DNA of 5,095 nt from Gammaproteobacteria bacterium (GTDB lineage: Bacteria > Pseudomonadota > Gammaproteobacteria > GCA-001735895): positions 1-5,095 of the forward strand of contig QNFD01000231.1 of the NCBI GenBank assembly GCA_003645435.1, read 5' to 3'. The position numbers and the translations under genes are program-made. Below the pieces are notes generated by a model. That model had not been told where the DNA came from, ran no database searches, and saw only the letters and a program-made list of their open reading frames with translations. Shown here in pieces: positions 1-5,095 of this stretch; position 1 is the stretch's first letter; every line of letters starts with the position of its first letter.

Positions 1-1062
1 AGAAGAATATACGGTTTGCAATTTCACCCCGAAGTGACTCATACCGCCCACGGCCTCGCCATATACAGTCGTTTTTTACATGACATCTGCGGCTGTGGAA
101 GCGCCTGGACTTCCGCCAATATAATCGATTCAACGGTAGCAGAAACACGCGATCGGGTTGGCAGCGATGCCGTTATCCTCGGCCTCTCCGGCGGGGTAGA
201 TTCATCTGTGGTGGCAGCACTGTTACATCGCGCTATCGGCGATCAGCTCACCTGTATATTTGTCGACAATGGTCTGCTGCGTTACCAGGAAGGTGACCAG
301 GTGATGGAGCAGTTTGCACAGCACATGGGTGTGAAGGTAATACGGGTTGACGCGGAAGATCGGTTCCTGCAAAAACTAGAAGGAATCACCGACCCGGAGT
401 TAAAACGCAAGGCAATCGGTAACCTGTTCATCGAAATTTTCGAAGAAGAGGCCGCTAAACAGGGAGACGCCAAATGGCTCGCCCAGGGTACGATTTATCC
501 CGATGTGATCGAATCGGCCGGCGCCGCGACAGGCAAGGCACATTTAATCAAATCGCATCACAATGTTGGCGGCCTGCCAGACGATATGAAGCTCGAACTG
601 GTTGAGCCGTTGCGAGAACTGTTCAAGGACGAGGTAAGACATATTGGGGTCGAACTGGGTTTGCCGAAAGAAATGGTTTATCGCCACCCTTTTCCTGGCC
701 CCGGGCTTGGTGTTCGTATTCTCGGCGAGGTGAAAAAAGAATTTGCCGATGTATTGCGACTGGCTGATCGCATATTCATCGACGAATTGCGTGCGCATGA
801 TTTGTACGATCAGGTATCGCAGGCATTTGTCGTATTTTTACCGGTTAAGTCAGTTGGCGTTACCGGCGACGGGCGCCGATACAGCCATGTGGTGTCGTTG
901 CGTGCTGTCGAAACCATAGACTTTATGACCGCGAGCTGGGCCCATTTACCCTACGAATTCCTTGATCATGTATCGCGCCGCATCATGAACGAGATCGATG
1001 GCATTTCTCGTGTCGTTTATGACATCTCCGGCAAGCCGCCCGGCACCATCGAGTGGGAGTGA
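1..1062 (+). CDS. guaA: GMP synthase (glutamine-hydrolysing), C-terminal 353 residues; 5' end outside window
   Basis: GuaA converts XMP, ATP and glutamine to GMP in the last step of cytosolic guanine nucleotide synthesis. The frame is open from base 1, so the gene is cut by the window edge; the TTG at 16 is an internal Leu codon, not a start. The first residues, [12 protein letters not shown], are the end of the class-I glutamine amidotransferase domain. They carry the catalytic His (nt 25-27) and Glu (nt 31-33) of the Cys-His-Glu triad; the Cys lies upstream and is not visible. The ATP-pyrophosphatase domain follows, with its P-loop SGGVDSS at nt 187-207. The C-terminal dimerisation domain contains [12 protein letters not shown] from nt 682 and ends in KPPGTIEWE. 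The family is about 525 residues, so roughly 170 are missing. No frameshift or lost motif is seen. tadA begins 2 nt after the stop, which suggests co-transcription. Confidence 0.98.
   Translation, partial: RRIYGLQFHPEVTHTAHGLAIYSRFLHDICGCGSAWTSANIIDSTVAETRDRVGSDAVILGLSGGVDSSVVAALLHRAIGDQLTCIFVDNGLLRYQEGDQVMEQFAQHMGVKVIRVDAEDRFLQKLEGITDPELKRKAIGNLFIEIFEEEAAKQGDAKWLAQGTIYPDVIESAGAATGKAHLIKSHHNVGGLPDDMKLELVEPLRELFKDEVRHIGVELGLPKEMVYRHPFPGPGLGVRILGEVKKEFADVLRLADRIFIDELRAHDLYDQVSQAFVVFLPVKSVGVTGDGRRYSHVVSLRAVETIDFMTASWAHLPYEFLDHVSRRIMNEIDGISRVVYDISGKPPGTIEWE
1055..1059 (+). promoter_or_regulatory. Ribosome-binding site for tadA, inside the last codons of guaA
   Basis: GGGAG at 1055-1059 lies 5 nt before the GTG at 1065, good Shine-Dalgarno spacing. 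It overlaps the final Trp-Glu codons of guaA, and the guaA stop TGA (1060-1062) sits between it and the start. This favours GTG 1065 over the in-frame GTGs at 1053 and 1059, which overlap or abut the purine tract. It also suggests that ribosomes finishing guaA can re-initiate on tadA. The start choice is inference. Confidence 0.55.
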
Positions 1063-1064
1063 TA

Positions 1065-1559
1065 GTGCCGGCAGAGCAGGTAAAAGACGATGTGTTCTGG
1101 ATGCAGCAGGCGCTTGAGCAGGCACGGTTGGCGGCGGCCCGTGACGAAGTGCCGGTGGGTGCGGTGCTAGTCGACAAAACAGGGGAACGCATTGCCGCCG
1201 GACACAATCAACCCATCGCCGCGCATGATCCGACAGCGCATGCGGAAATTATGGTTTTACGCGAGGCGGCCCAGGGTCTGCAAAACTATCGTCTTCCCGG
1301 CACCACCCTGTATGTCACCCTCGAACCCTGCACCATGTGCGTGGGGGCACTGGTACAGGCCCGGGTTGGACGCCTCGTCTATGGCGCCACGGAGCCGAAA
1401 ACCGGCGCCATAGAAAGTGCGCATCGATTGTTTGAAGAAGGCCGGTTCAACCATTATCCGGAAGTTCAGGGCGGCGTCCTTGAATCTGCCTGTGCGGCAT
1501 TGATGAGTGCATTTTTCGAACAAAAAAGACGACTCAAAAGAACCGGGCAGTCTGAATAA
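1065..1559 (+). CDS. tadA: tRNA-specific adenosine deaminase TadA
   Basis: TadA deaminates adenosine 34 to inosine in the anticodon of tRNA-Arg(ACG), an essential wobble modification made in the cytosol. With the GTG start at 1065 the protein is 164 residues, against 167 in E. coli. It shows the zinc-dependent cytidine/deoxycytidylate deaminase fold signature: HAE (His59 zinc ligand, Glu61 proton shuttle) within TAHAEIMVLR, and PCTMC (Cys89 and Cys92 zinc ligands) within LEPCTMC. EVPVGAVLV near residues 28-36 and NYRLPGTTLYVTLEPC are typical of TadA rather than of cytidine or guanine deaminases. The in-frame ATG at 1101 would remove the first helix (FWMQQALEQA), which aligns with the E. coli N-terminus, so an upstream GTG is preferred; GTG 1053, overlapping guaA, gives 168 residues. 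It follows guaA by 2 nt and converges on mltF. Confidence 0.95.
   Translation: MPAEQVKDDVFWMQQALEQARLAAARDEVPVGAVLVDKTGERIAAGHNQPIAAHDPTAHAEIMVLREAAQGLQNYRLPGTTLYVTLEPCTMCVGALVQARVGRLVYGATEPKTGAIESAHRLFEEGRFNHYPEVQGGVLESACAALMSAFFEQKRRLKRTGQSE
1378..1414. repeat. 11-bp perfect inverted repeat within tadA
   Basis: TCTATGGCGCC (1378-1388) and its exact reverse complement GGCGCCATAGA (1404-1414) flank a 15-nt loop. As mRNA this would be a stable stem in the second half of tadA. It encodes the VYGATEPKTGAIES region that follows the zinc site. No T-run follows on either strand, so it is not an intrinsic terminator. It may be a chance result of Gly-Ala codon choice (GGCGCC is itself a palindrome). 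Confidence 0.6.
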
Positions 1560-1567
1560 CCGGGCAG
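1541..1567. repeat. Short direct repeat across the tadA stop codon
   Basis: AACCGGGCAG occurs at 1541-1550 and again at 1558-1567, a 17-nt period that spans the tadA stop (TAA 1557-1559). The second copy fills most of the 9-nt gap before the mltF stop. It may reflect a small local duplication at the 3' end of tadA. No function is claimed. Confidence 0.5.
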
Positions 1568-1568
1568 G

Positions 1569-3035
1569 TCAGTGACTGGGTGCGATAGGCCTGAAAATGT
1601 TTTCGGTTTGTTCCTCGCGGACGAAGGCGCCTGATTTCGCCTTTAAGTCCGAGCCTACCAGGTAGTCGTAATATTTTCGGATATTTTCAACATAAATGAC
1701 TGGTTCCCAGCCCCGCGCATATCCATATTTAGTCGATTTATACCATTTCTTTCGAGCCAGCAAGGGTAGACTTTTTCTCACGTCTATCCACTTATCGGGA
1801 TCTCCACCATTTCTTTCAGTAATTTTGCGAGCGTCTTGAAGATGGCCAAAGCCGACGTTATAAGACGCTAGTGCAAACCAGGTCCGGTCCGGCTCGCTGA
1901 TATGATCCGGTACGCGTTGGTGTATACGGGCAAAATATTTTGCGCCGCCGCGTATGCTCTGTTGCGGATCCAGTCTGTTTTTTACTTTCATTTGTTTAGC
2001 CGTAGCCAGTGTTAACATCATCAATCCGCGTACCCCGGTAGGTGATACCGCGTGCTCATTCCATAGCGACTCCTGGTAGCCGATCGCCGCGAGCAGGCGC
2101 CAGTCTATGTCGCGAATCAGGGATTCCTGCTTGAATAAGGCCTCATAGGAGGGCAAACGGTTACGGATATGCTGGGTCAGGGTTTGAATATCGGAATAGT
2201 TGAACTTTGCAACATGGCCGTAGTGTCTATGAATCAATTGCTCCAGGCGGCCATCGGCTTTGATAGTCCTGAAAAAATCTTCTATGGCCAATGCCAGGCT
2301 GTTGTCTTCGGCGTGGTTAAAGGCCCAACGTAATTGTTTTGGCCGATCCACTTCGAAGCCGACCCGTAGCTCTGGAAAAAACCGTCTTTGCAGGGCGATC
2401 TCGTGCGAGTCGGCGAGAACGTAATAGACCTTGCCGTCTTCAACCTGTTCAATCAATTCTTCGCTGTCAATATCGTCAGATTCAATCCAGGTCAGGTCCT
2501 GGTGCCGGCGCTGTAGTTTGCGCAAAAGTTTGGCCTGGCTGCTACCGCTGATCACTTTCAGGGTTCCGCCGCTGAGGTCATCGATTTTCCTTGGTCGTTC
2601 GACGGTACCCTTGCGAAACAGAATCTGGTTCGTCACCTCGTAGTATTTGGGACCATATAATACCGCGTTGCTGAAACTGGATTCATTTTTGGAGAGTCCG
2701 GCCGCGATAACATCACCACCTCCAAACAGTAATTCAGGGTAAAGGTCGGCAAAATGGGGAACCGTAATAAACTTTGCCTCGACGCCAATAAATTTTCCAA
2801 ACAAAAGGCCCAGTTGATACTCGAAACCATTGGTTTCGTGGACATCGCGATAATAAGTAGAGGCGCTATTCAGGGTGAGAAACCTGACGTATCCCCGATC
2901 CTTGATAGTTTCCAGTTGAGTGAGTTTTTTTTGAGTGACGTTGGGATAAACGATCAGCATCAGTATCACTATCACGGCGCCGACGACACCGGATATCAAC
3001 TGAATTCTGTGGGCACGGGGCGAAAGTTCAAGCAT
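1569..3035 (-). CDS. mltF: Membrane-bound lytic murein transglycosylase F
   Basis: MltF cleaves the MurNAc-GlcNAc bond of peptidoglycan with formation of 1,6-anhydroMurNAc and acts in the periplasm at the envelope. The protein is 488 residues (E. coli about 518). The basic N-terminus is followed by a hydrophobic segment at about residues 14-30, a signal sequence or anchor; no lipobox Cys is present. Residues ~47-272 form a solute-binding-protein family 3 module, which is regulatory in this family. Residues ~300-460 form the family-1 SLT domain: catalytic Glu322 in AAIGYQESLW, then SPTGVRGLMMLT (331-342) and ALASYNVGFGHLQDAR (388-403), and the family-specific GYARGWEPVIYVENIRKYY near 438-456. 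All hallmark residues are intact. The start ATG at 3035 gives a normal N-terminus, but I see no strong Shine-Dalgarno. It lies downstream of yaaA on the same strand and converges on tadA with 9 nt between stops. Confidence 0.96.
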   Translation of the reverse strand: MLELSPRAHRIQLISGVVGAVIVILMLIVYPNVTQKKLTQLETIKDRGYVRFLTLNSASTYYRDVHETNGFEYQLGLLFGKFIGVEAKFITVPHFADLYPELLFGGGDVIAAGLSKNESSFSNAVLYGPKYYEVTNQILFRKGTVERPRKIDDLSGGTLKVISGSSQAKLLRKLQRRHQDLTWIESDDIDSEELIEQVEDGKVYYVLADSHEIALQRRFFPELRVGFEVDRPKQLRWAFNHAEDNSLALAIEDFFRTIKADGRLEQLIHRHYGHVAKFNYSDIQTLTQHIRNRLPSYEALFKQESLIRDIDWRLLAAIGYQESLWNEHAVSPTGVRGLMMLTLATAKQMKVKNRLDPQQSIRGGAKYFARIHQRVPDHISEPDRTWFALASYNVGFGHLQDARKITERNGGDPDKWIDVRKSLPLLARKKWYKSTKYGYARGWEPVIYVENIRKYYDYLVGSDLKAKSGAFVREEQTENIFRPIAPSH

Positions 3036-3100
3036 CTGAATTTCTATTAAAACGATATAGAAAGTTTAGAGGGCGGGAGAAAAAAGTGTTTTTTATTTGT

Positions 3101-3123
3101 AAAAAGCCCGCTACAGGGTCGCT
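3101..3123 (-). terminator. Weak candidate intrinsic terminator after yaaA
   Basis: Read on the minus strand just after the yaaA stop, AGC..GCT and an inner CC..GG can pair, with a 2-nt bulge (3123 down to 3105), followed by TTTTT at 3105-3101. The stem is short and imperfect, so termination would be partial at best and some transcripts may continue into mltF. The rest of the yaaA-mltF gap (3036-3100) is A/T-rich with no convincing promoter, although it could hold one for mltF. Confidence 0.25.
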
Positions 3124-3130
3124 GAGAGTG

Positions 3131-3898
3131 CTAATCCCTCGTAAACACCCATTCTTCCTCGCTGGATAGAGAGGAGTTATAGCTATAACCCTCACCATTG
3201 AACTGCCTGAGCGCCTCAACCTGGGTGATTTCTTCGTCGATAATATACCTGGCCATCAAACCACGGGCTTTCTTGGCGAAAAAACCAATAACCTGATATC
3301 GGTCCTGATGGTAGTCCTTGAATACCGGCGTAACAATCTGACCCTTAATCGCTTTAGCTTTGACCGATTTGTAATACTCAATAGAAGCCAGATTAATCAA
3401 TACCCTGGACTCCATTTGCTTCAACTCGCTATTGAGCGCTTTGGTGATGCGCATATCCCAGAACTGGTACAGGTTATTACCCTGGTCGGTTTTCAGGCGC
3501 GAGCCCATTTCCAGGCGATAAGCCTGCATTAAGTCCAGCGGACGCAGCAAGCCGTAAAGCCCGGATAACACACGCAAATGTTTTTGTGCAAACTGGATAT
3601 TTTCAGAAGTCATGCTGTCGGCATCGAGACCGATATAGACATCACCACGAAACGCAAACAGGGCCTGCTTGGCGTTATCCGGGGTAAAAGGCGTTTTCCA
3701 GCGTCGATTGCGTTCAACATTGAGGTCTGCGATGTTGTTGCTAACCTTCATTAAACTGGATATATCCGAACTCGATAGCTCCCGCAGACGCCGATTTAAT
3801 TTGCGTGACTGGGTTAAATGTGCCGGCTGGGTAAACTCGTCGGTAGGGGCAGGGGACTCGTAGTCGAGTGTCTTCGCGGGTGATATTATGGTTAACAT
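3131..3898 (-). CDS. yaaA: Peroxide stress resistance protein YaaA (DUF328/UPF0246)
   Basis: YaaA is a cytosolic protein that in E. coli lowers free intracellular iron and protects DNA and proteins during hydrogen peroxide stress, as part of the OxyR response; its exact biochemical activity is not settled. The protein is 255 residues, against about 258 in E. coli, and aligns along its whole length. Hallmarks are the N-terminal ISPAKTLDY (5-13), the FTPDNAKQALFAFRGDVY stretch (71-88), LSGLYGLLRPLDLMQAYRLEMG (111-132), LINLASIEYYKSV (167-179), and the basic FFAKKARGLMARYI (206-219). These leave little doubt about the family. The ATG at 3898 gives the canonical MLTIISPAK start, so it is secure even though no strong Shine-Dalgarno precedes it. 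A TACAAT (minus strand, 3953-3948) could be a -10 element but lacks a good -35, and I see no recognisable OxyR site. mltF follows 95 bp downstream on the same strand. Confidence 0.96.
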   Translation of the reverse strand: MLTIISPAKTLDYESPAPTDEFTQPAHLTQSRKLNRRLRELSSSDISSLMKVSNNIADLNVERNRRWKTPFTPDNAKQALFAFRGDVYIGLDADSMTSENIQFAQKHLRVLSGLYGLLRPLDLMQAYRLEMGSRLKTDQGNNLYQFWDMRITKALNSELKQMESRVLINLASIEYYKSVKAKAIKGQIVTPVFKDYHQDRYQVIGFFAKKARGLMARYIIDEEITQVEALRQFNGEGYSYNSSLSSEEEWVFTRD

Positions 3899-4036
3899 GA
3901 AAGCCGGGCTAAAAAAAGAAACATGTTACCAAAATACCAGACGATTTATTGTAAATCCTTACTACTCAATTTCACTGCTGTTCCGTTAAGTTGTAGAGAC
4001 AGGGATTGGTAACACCTACCTGAGACACGCCGTGAA

Positions 4037-4048
4037 CCCATCCATGGG
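4037..4048. repeat. Inner hairpin 1 of the palindromic element
   Basis: CCCAT (4037-4041) pairs with ATGGG (4044-4048) around a 2-nt centre, CC. As RNA or single-stranded DNA the tip would open further, exposing TCCATG (4041-4046). Confidence 0.55.
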
Positions 4049-4052
4049 GGCT

Positions 4053-4078
4053 CGACACCCGCTTCCATGCGGGTGACG
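4053..4078. repeat. Inner hairpin 2 of the palindromic element
   Basis: CACCCGC (4056-4062) pairs perfectly with GCGGGTG (4069-4075) around the 6-nt loop TTCCAT. An A-A mismatch (4055/4076) is followed by two more pairs (4053-4054 with 4077-4078). The stem is GC-rich and stable, and its loop overlaps a second TCCATG (4064-4069). Confidence 0.7.
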
Positions 4079-4221
4079 GTCTCAGGTAGGTGTTACCAAT
4101 CCCTGTTCCTGGAATAGATGTAAAGCTTTGATGGGTAAGCAGTACTGCACACAGCAGGGCAAACTACAGGCGTGGACTTATGAGACAGGGTCTTTTATTC
4201 TGTTTGTGTTCATTAAATGCG

Positions 4222-4251
4222 TTGATTTCGTTTGGCGCCGCTTCGTAAAAT
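4222..4251 (+). promoter_or_regulatory. Candidate sigma70-type promoter for the asmA-like gene
   Basis: TTGATT (4222-4227) and TAAAAT (4246-4251) are separated by 18 nt and match the -35 (TTGACA) and -10 (TATAAT) consensus at 4 and 5 of 6 positions. The -10 lies 42 nt upstream of the ATG at 4294, leaving a leader of about 35 nt. This is a match by eye; no start site is known. Confidence 0.4.
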
Positions 4252-4293
4252 ACGGATAAATAATCTCACAAAAAGTCCGAAAAGAGTCCTGAT

Positions 4294-5095
4294 ATGCGTG
4301 TTTCCCGAGTATCGGGCTACCTGGTTGGTGGCCTGCTCACCGCTGCTATCGTCGTTATTATTATTGCGTTCAATATTGACTATGGGCGTTACAAAACCGA
4401 TTTAGAGTTATTCGTCTCAAATACGCTGGGGCGTGAATTTGTAATAGACGGGCCATTGCACCTGACCCTCGGTCGGTCCATCCGGCTTAGCGCCGAACAG
4501 GTCAAGCTGGCATCGACCGACTGGAGCTCGGAACCAGGCATGGTCAGTGTTGGTCACTTAGAAGCTAGTCTGAACCTGTGGTCGCTGATAAACGGACCGA
4601 TTTTAATCGAGTCTCTCACGCTGGACGAGCTGCGAGTCAATTTGGAACAAAACGCGGCGGGAGCCAACAACTGGGACTTCGGTGGCGAGGAAGACGAAGC
4701 GCCAACCGATAGTGGTCCGTCTGCTCGACCCAGTCTCCCCGTATTGCTGGATAATGTTTCAATTAATAACGTAGTGCTGGTTTATCGAAGTCCGGACCTT
4801 GGCAAACCCCAACAGCTTGTCGTCGACCAGCTCCTGATTAACATATTTGAATCTGAACAATATCAACTGGAATTGGCAGGCAATGTTAACCAGGTACCGA
4901 TAGCGCTAAATATGACCGCTGGTGACATATATGATTTCACCGAGTTTCGAAACCTGGACGCCAGGCTCACAGGTCATTTCGGCGAAATTAAATTTGATGG
5001 CCAGGTGACAATGGCTGATTTGTTGAATCCCAGCCAGCCAATTGCTGCTTTAAAGCTCAATGGTCCCAACATCGAGTACCTGACAGACATCCTGC
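4294..5095 (+). CDS. asmA: AsmA-family protein, N-terminal 267 residues; 3' end outside window
   Basis: AsmA-like proteins are inner-membrane-anchored periplasmic proteins linked to outer-membrane assembly. They are relatives of TamB/YhdP, which are thought to form lipid-conducting grooves. The frame stays open from ATG 4294 to the window end. A short basic N-terminus (MRVSRVSGY) is followed by one transmembrane helix at about residues 9-26 (rich in V, I, L, A) and then a periplasmic domain. The family pattern is clear: NTLGREFVIDGPLHLTLG (43-60), a WSLINGPILIESLTLDELRVNLE segment (96-118, the usual 'LL.g.i.i..l.l....v.le' motif), then GANNWDF (123-129). A low-complexity acidic stretch, EEDEAP, follows at 132-137, typical of the linker in this family. 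AGAG at 4283-4286 is a reasonable Shine-Dalgarno. E. coli AsmA is about 617 residues, so more than half is missing here. The symbol rests on similarity to AsmA; another family member is possible. Confidence 0.85.
   Translation, partial: MRVSRVSGYLVGGLLTAAIVVIIIAFNIDYGRYKTDLELFVSNTLGREFVIDGPLHLTLGRSIRLSAEQVKLASTDWSSEPGMVSVGHLEASLNLWSLINGPILIESLTLDELRVNLEQNAAGANNWDFGGEEDEAPTDSGPSARPSLPVLLDNVSINNVVLVYRSPDLGKPQQLVVDQLLINIFESEQYQLELAGNVNQVPIALNMTAGDIYDFTEFRNLDARLTGHFGEIKFDGQVTMADLLNPSQPIAALKLNGPNIEYLTDIL

Larger units (their letters stand above)
3999..4106. repeat. 108-bp nested palindromic element with 28-bp perfect inverted arms
   Basis: The left arm (3999-4026, beginning ACAGGGATTGG and ending CCTGAGAC) is the exact reverse complement of the right arm (4079-4106), 28 of 28 bases. 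The arms enclose 52 nt that hold two further hairpins (4037-4048 and 4053-4078). Outside the arms pairing stops after one possible G-T wobble (3998/4107). No T-run follows on either strand, and the flanks show no obvious target-site duplication. It lies upstream of both neighbouring genes, so it cannot terminate them. The design suggests a small non-autonomous mobile palindrome (REP- or MITE-like); it could also be a structured RNA or a protein-binding cruciform. Its copy number in the genome is unknown. Confidence 0.85.
3899..4293. other. Divergent intergenic region between yaaA and the asmA-like gene
   Basis: These 395 bp carry no convincing gene. From left to right they hold an A/T-rich leader for yaaA (3899-3998), the 108-bp nested palindrome (3999-4106), and a stretch of about 115 bp with a 10-bp palindrome GCAGTACTGC (4139-4148) of unknown meaning. 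After that come a promoter-like sequence (4222-4251) and the asmA leader with AGAG at 4283-4286, 7 nt before the ATG. An in-frame 42-codon reading frame at 4131-4259 is judged unlikely to be a gene. Confidence 0.7.

Noticed and set aside
544..798. Minus-strand open frame inside guaA, and similar antisense frames in tadA, mltF and yaaA
   Set aside because: All lie fully within strongly recognised genes on the other strand, have no family resemblance and no ribosome-binding signal; they are shadows of real coding sequence.
2822..2838. 7-bp perfect hairpin CGAAACC/GGTTTCG with a 3-nt loop inside mltF
   Set aside because: It is short, has no T-run, and lies in ordinary coding sequence for HETNGFEY; a stem of this length is expected by chance in a gene of this size.
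3073..3111. GCGGG (3073-3077) and CCCGC (3107-3111) flanking A- and T-rich runs, a possible bidirectional terminator between yaaA and mltF
   Set aside because: The 5-bp stem encloses 29 nt and the A and T runs inside pair poorly in register, so a stable hairpin is doubtful.
3901..3918. GC-rich AGCCGGGCT followed by a run of A on the plus strand, next to the yaaA start
   Set aside because: The dyad is only 4 bp with a 1-nt centre, too small to form a hairpin, and the orientation would not terminate any gene here.
3999..4106. Reading the palindrome as a CRISPR repeat, integron attC site or rho-independent terminator
   Set aside because: There is no spacer-repeat periodicity, no integrase or cassette structure nearby, and no T-run after either arm.
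4131..4259. A 42-codon open frame with a hydrophobic centre (MGKQYCTQQGKLQAW then a Phe/Ile/Val-rich stretch)
   Set aside because: It has no convincing ribosome-binding site, its 3' end overlaps the promoter-like sequence for asmA, and I recognise no family. A chance frame in A/T-rich intergenic DNA is more likely; conservation in relatives would be needed to revive it.

Overview
The window looks like ordinary chromosomal DNA of a gammaproteobacterium. The protein sequences match the Escherichia/Pseudomonas type closely (GuaA with the C-terminal IEWE, TadA, MltF, YaaA, AsmA). The guaA-tadA pair facing mltF is an arrangement I know from Pseudomonas and relatives. Genus cannot be read from the sequence alone; base composition is moderate and there is no phage, plasmid or resistance gene.

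Layout. At the left, on the plus strand, is the 3' two thirds of guaA (GMP synthetase, cut by the window edge). It is followed after 2 nt by tadA (tRNA adenosine deaminase), which probably starts at a GTG and shares its ribosome-binding site with the end of guaA. tadA converges on mltF (membrane-bound lytic transglycosylase F, minus strand), with only 9 nt between the two stop codons. Upstream of mltF on the same strand, 95 bp away, is yaaA (peroxide-stress protein, DUF328/UPF0246). A 395-bp divergent intergenic region separates yaaA from the start of an AsmA-family gene (plus strand, cut by the right edge).

The genes are housekeeping functions with no single shared pathway: purine nucleotide synthesis, tRNA wobble modification, cell-wall turnover, iron/oxidative-stress protection and envelope assembly. 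guaA-tadA is the only pair whose spacing argues for a common transcript and translational coupling. yaaA-mltF may be co-transcribed, but a weak terminator candidate lies between them.

The most notable non-coding structure is a 108-bp nested palindrome at 3999-4106. It has perfect 28-bp inverted arms enclosing two smaller GC-rich hairpins whose apical regions both carry TCCATG. It has no poly-T tail, no visible target-site duplication and no coding capacity. It resembles a small non-autonomous palindromic repeat (REP- or MITE-like) that landed between two divergent genes. I found no evidence of a new multi-gene system in this window.
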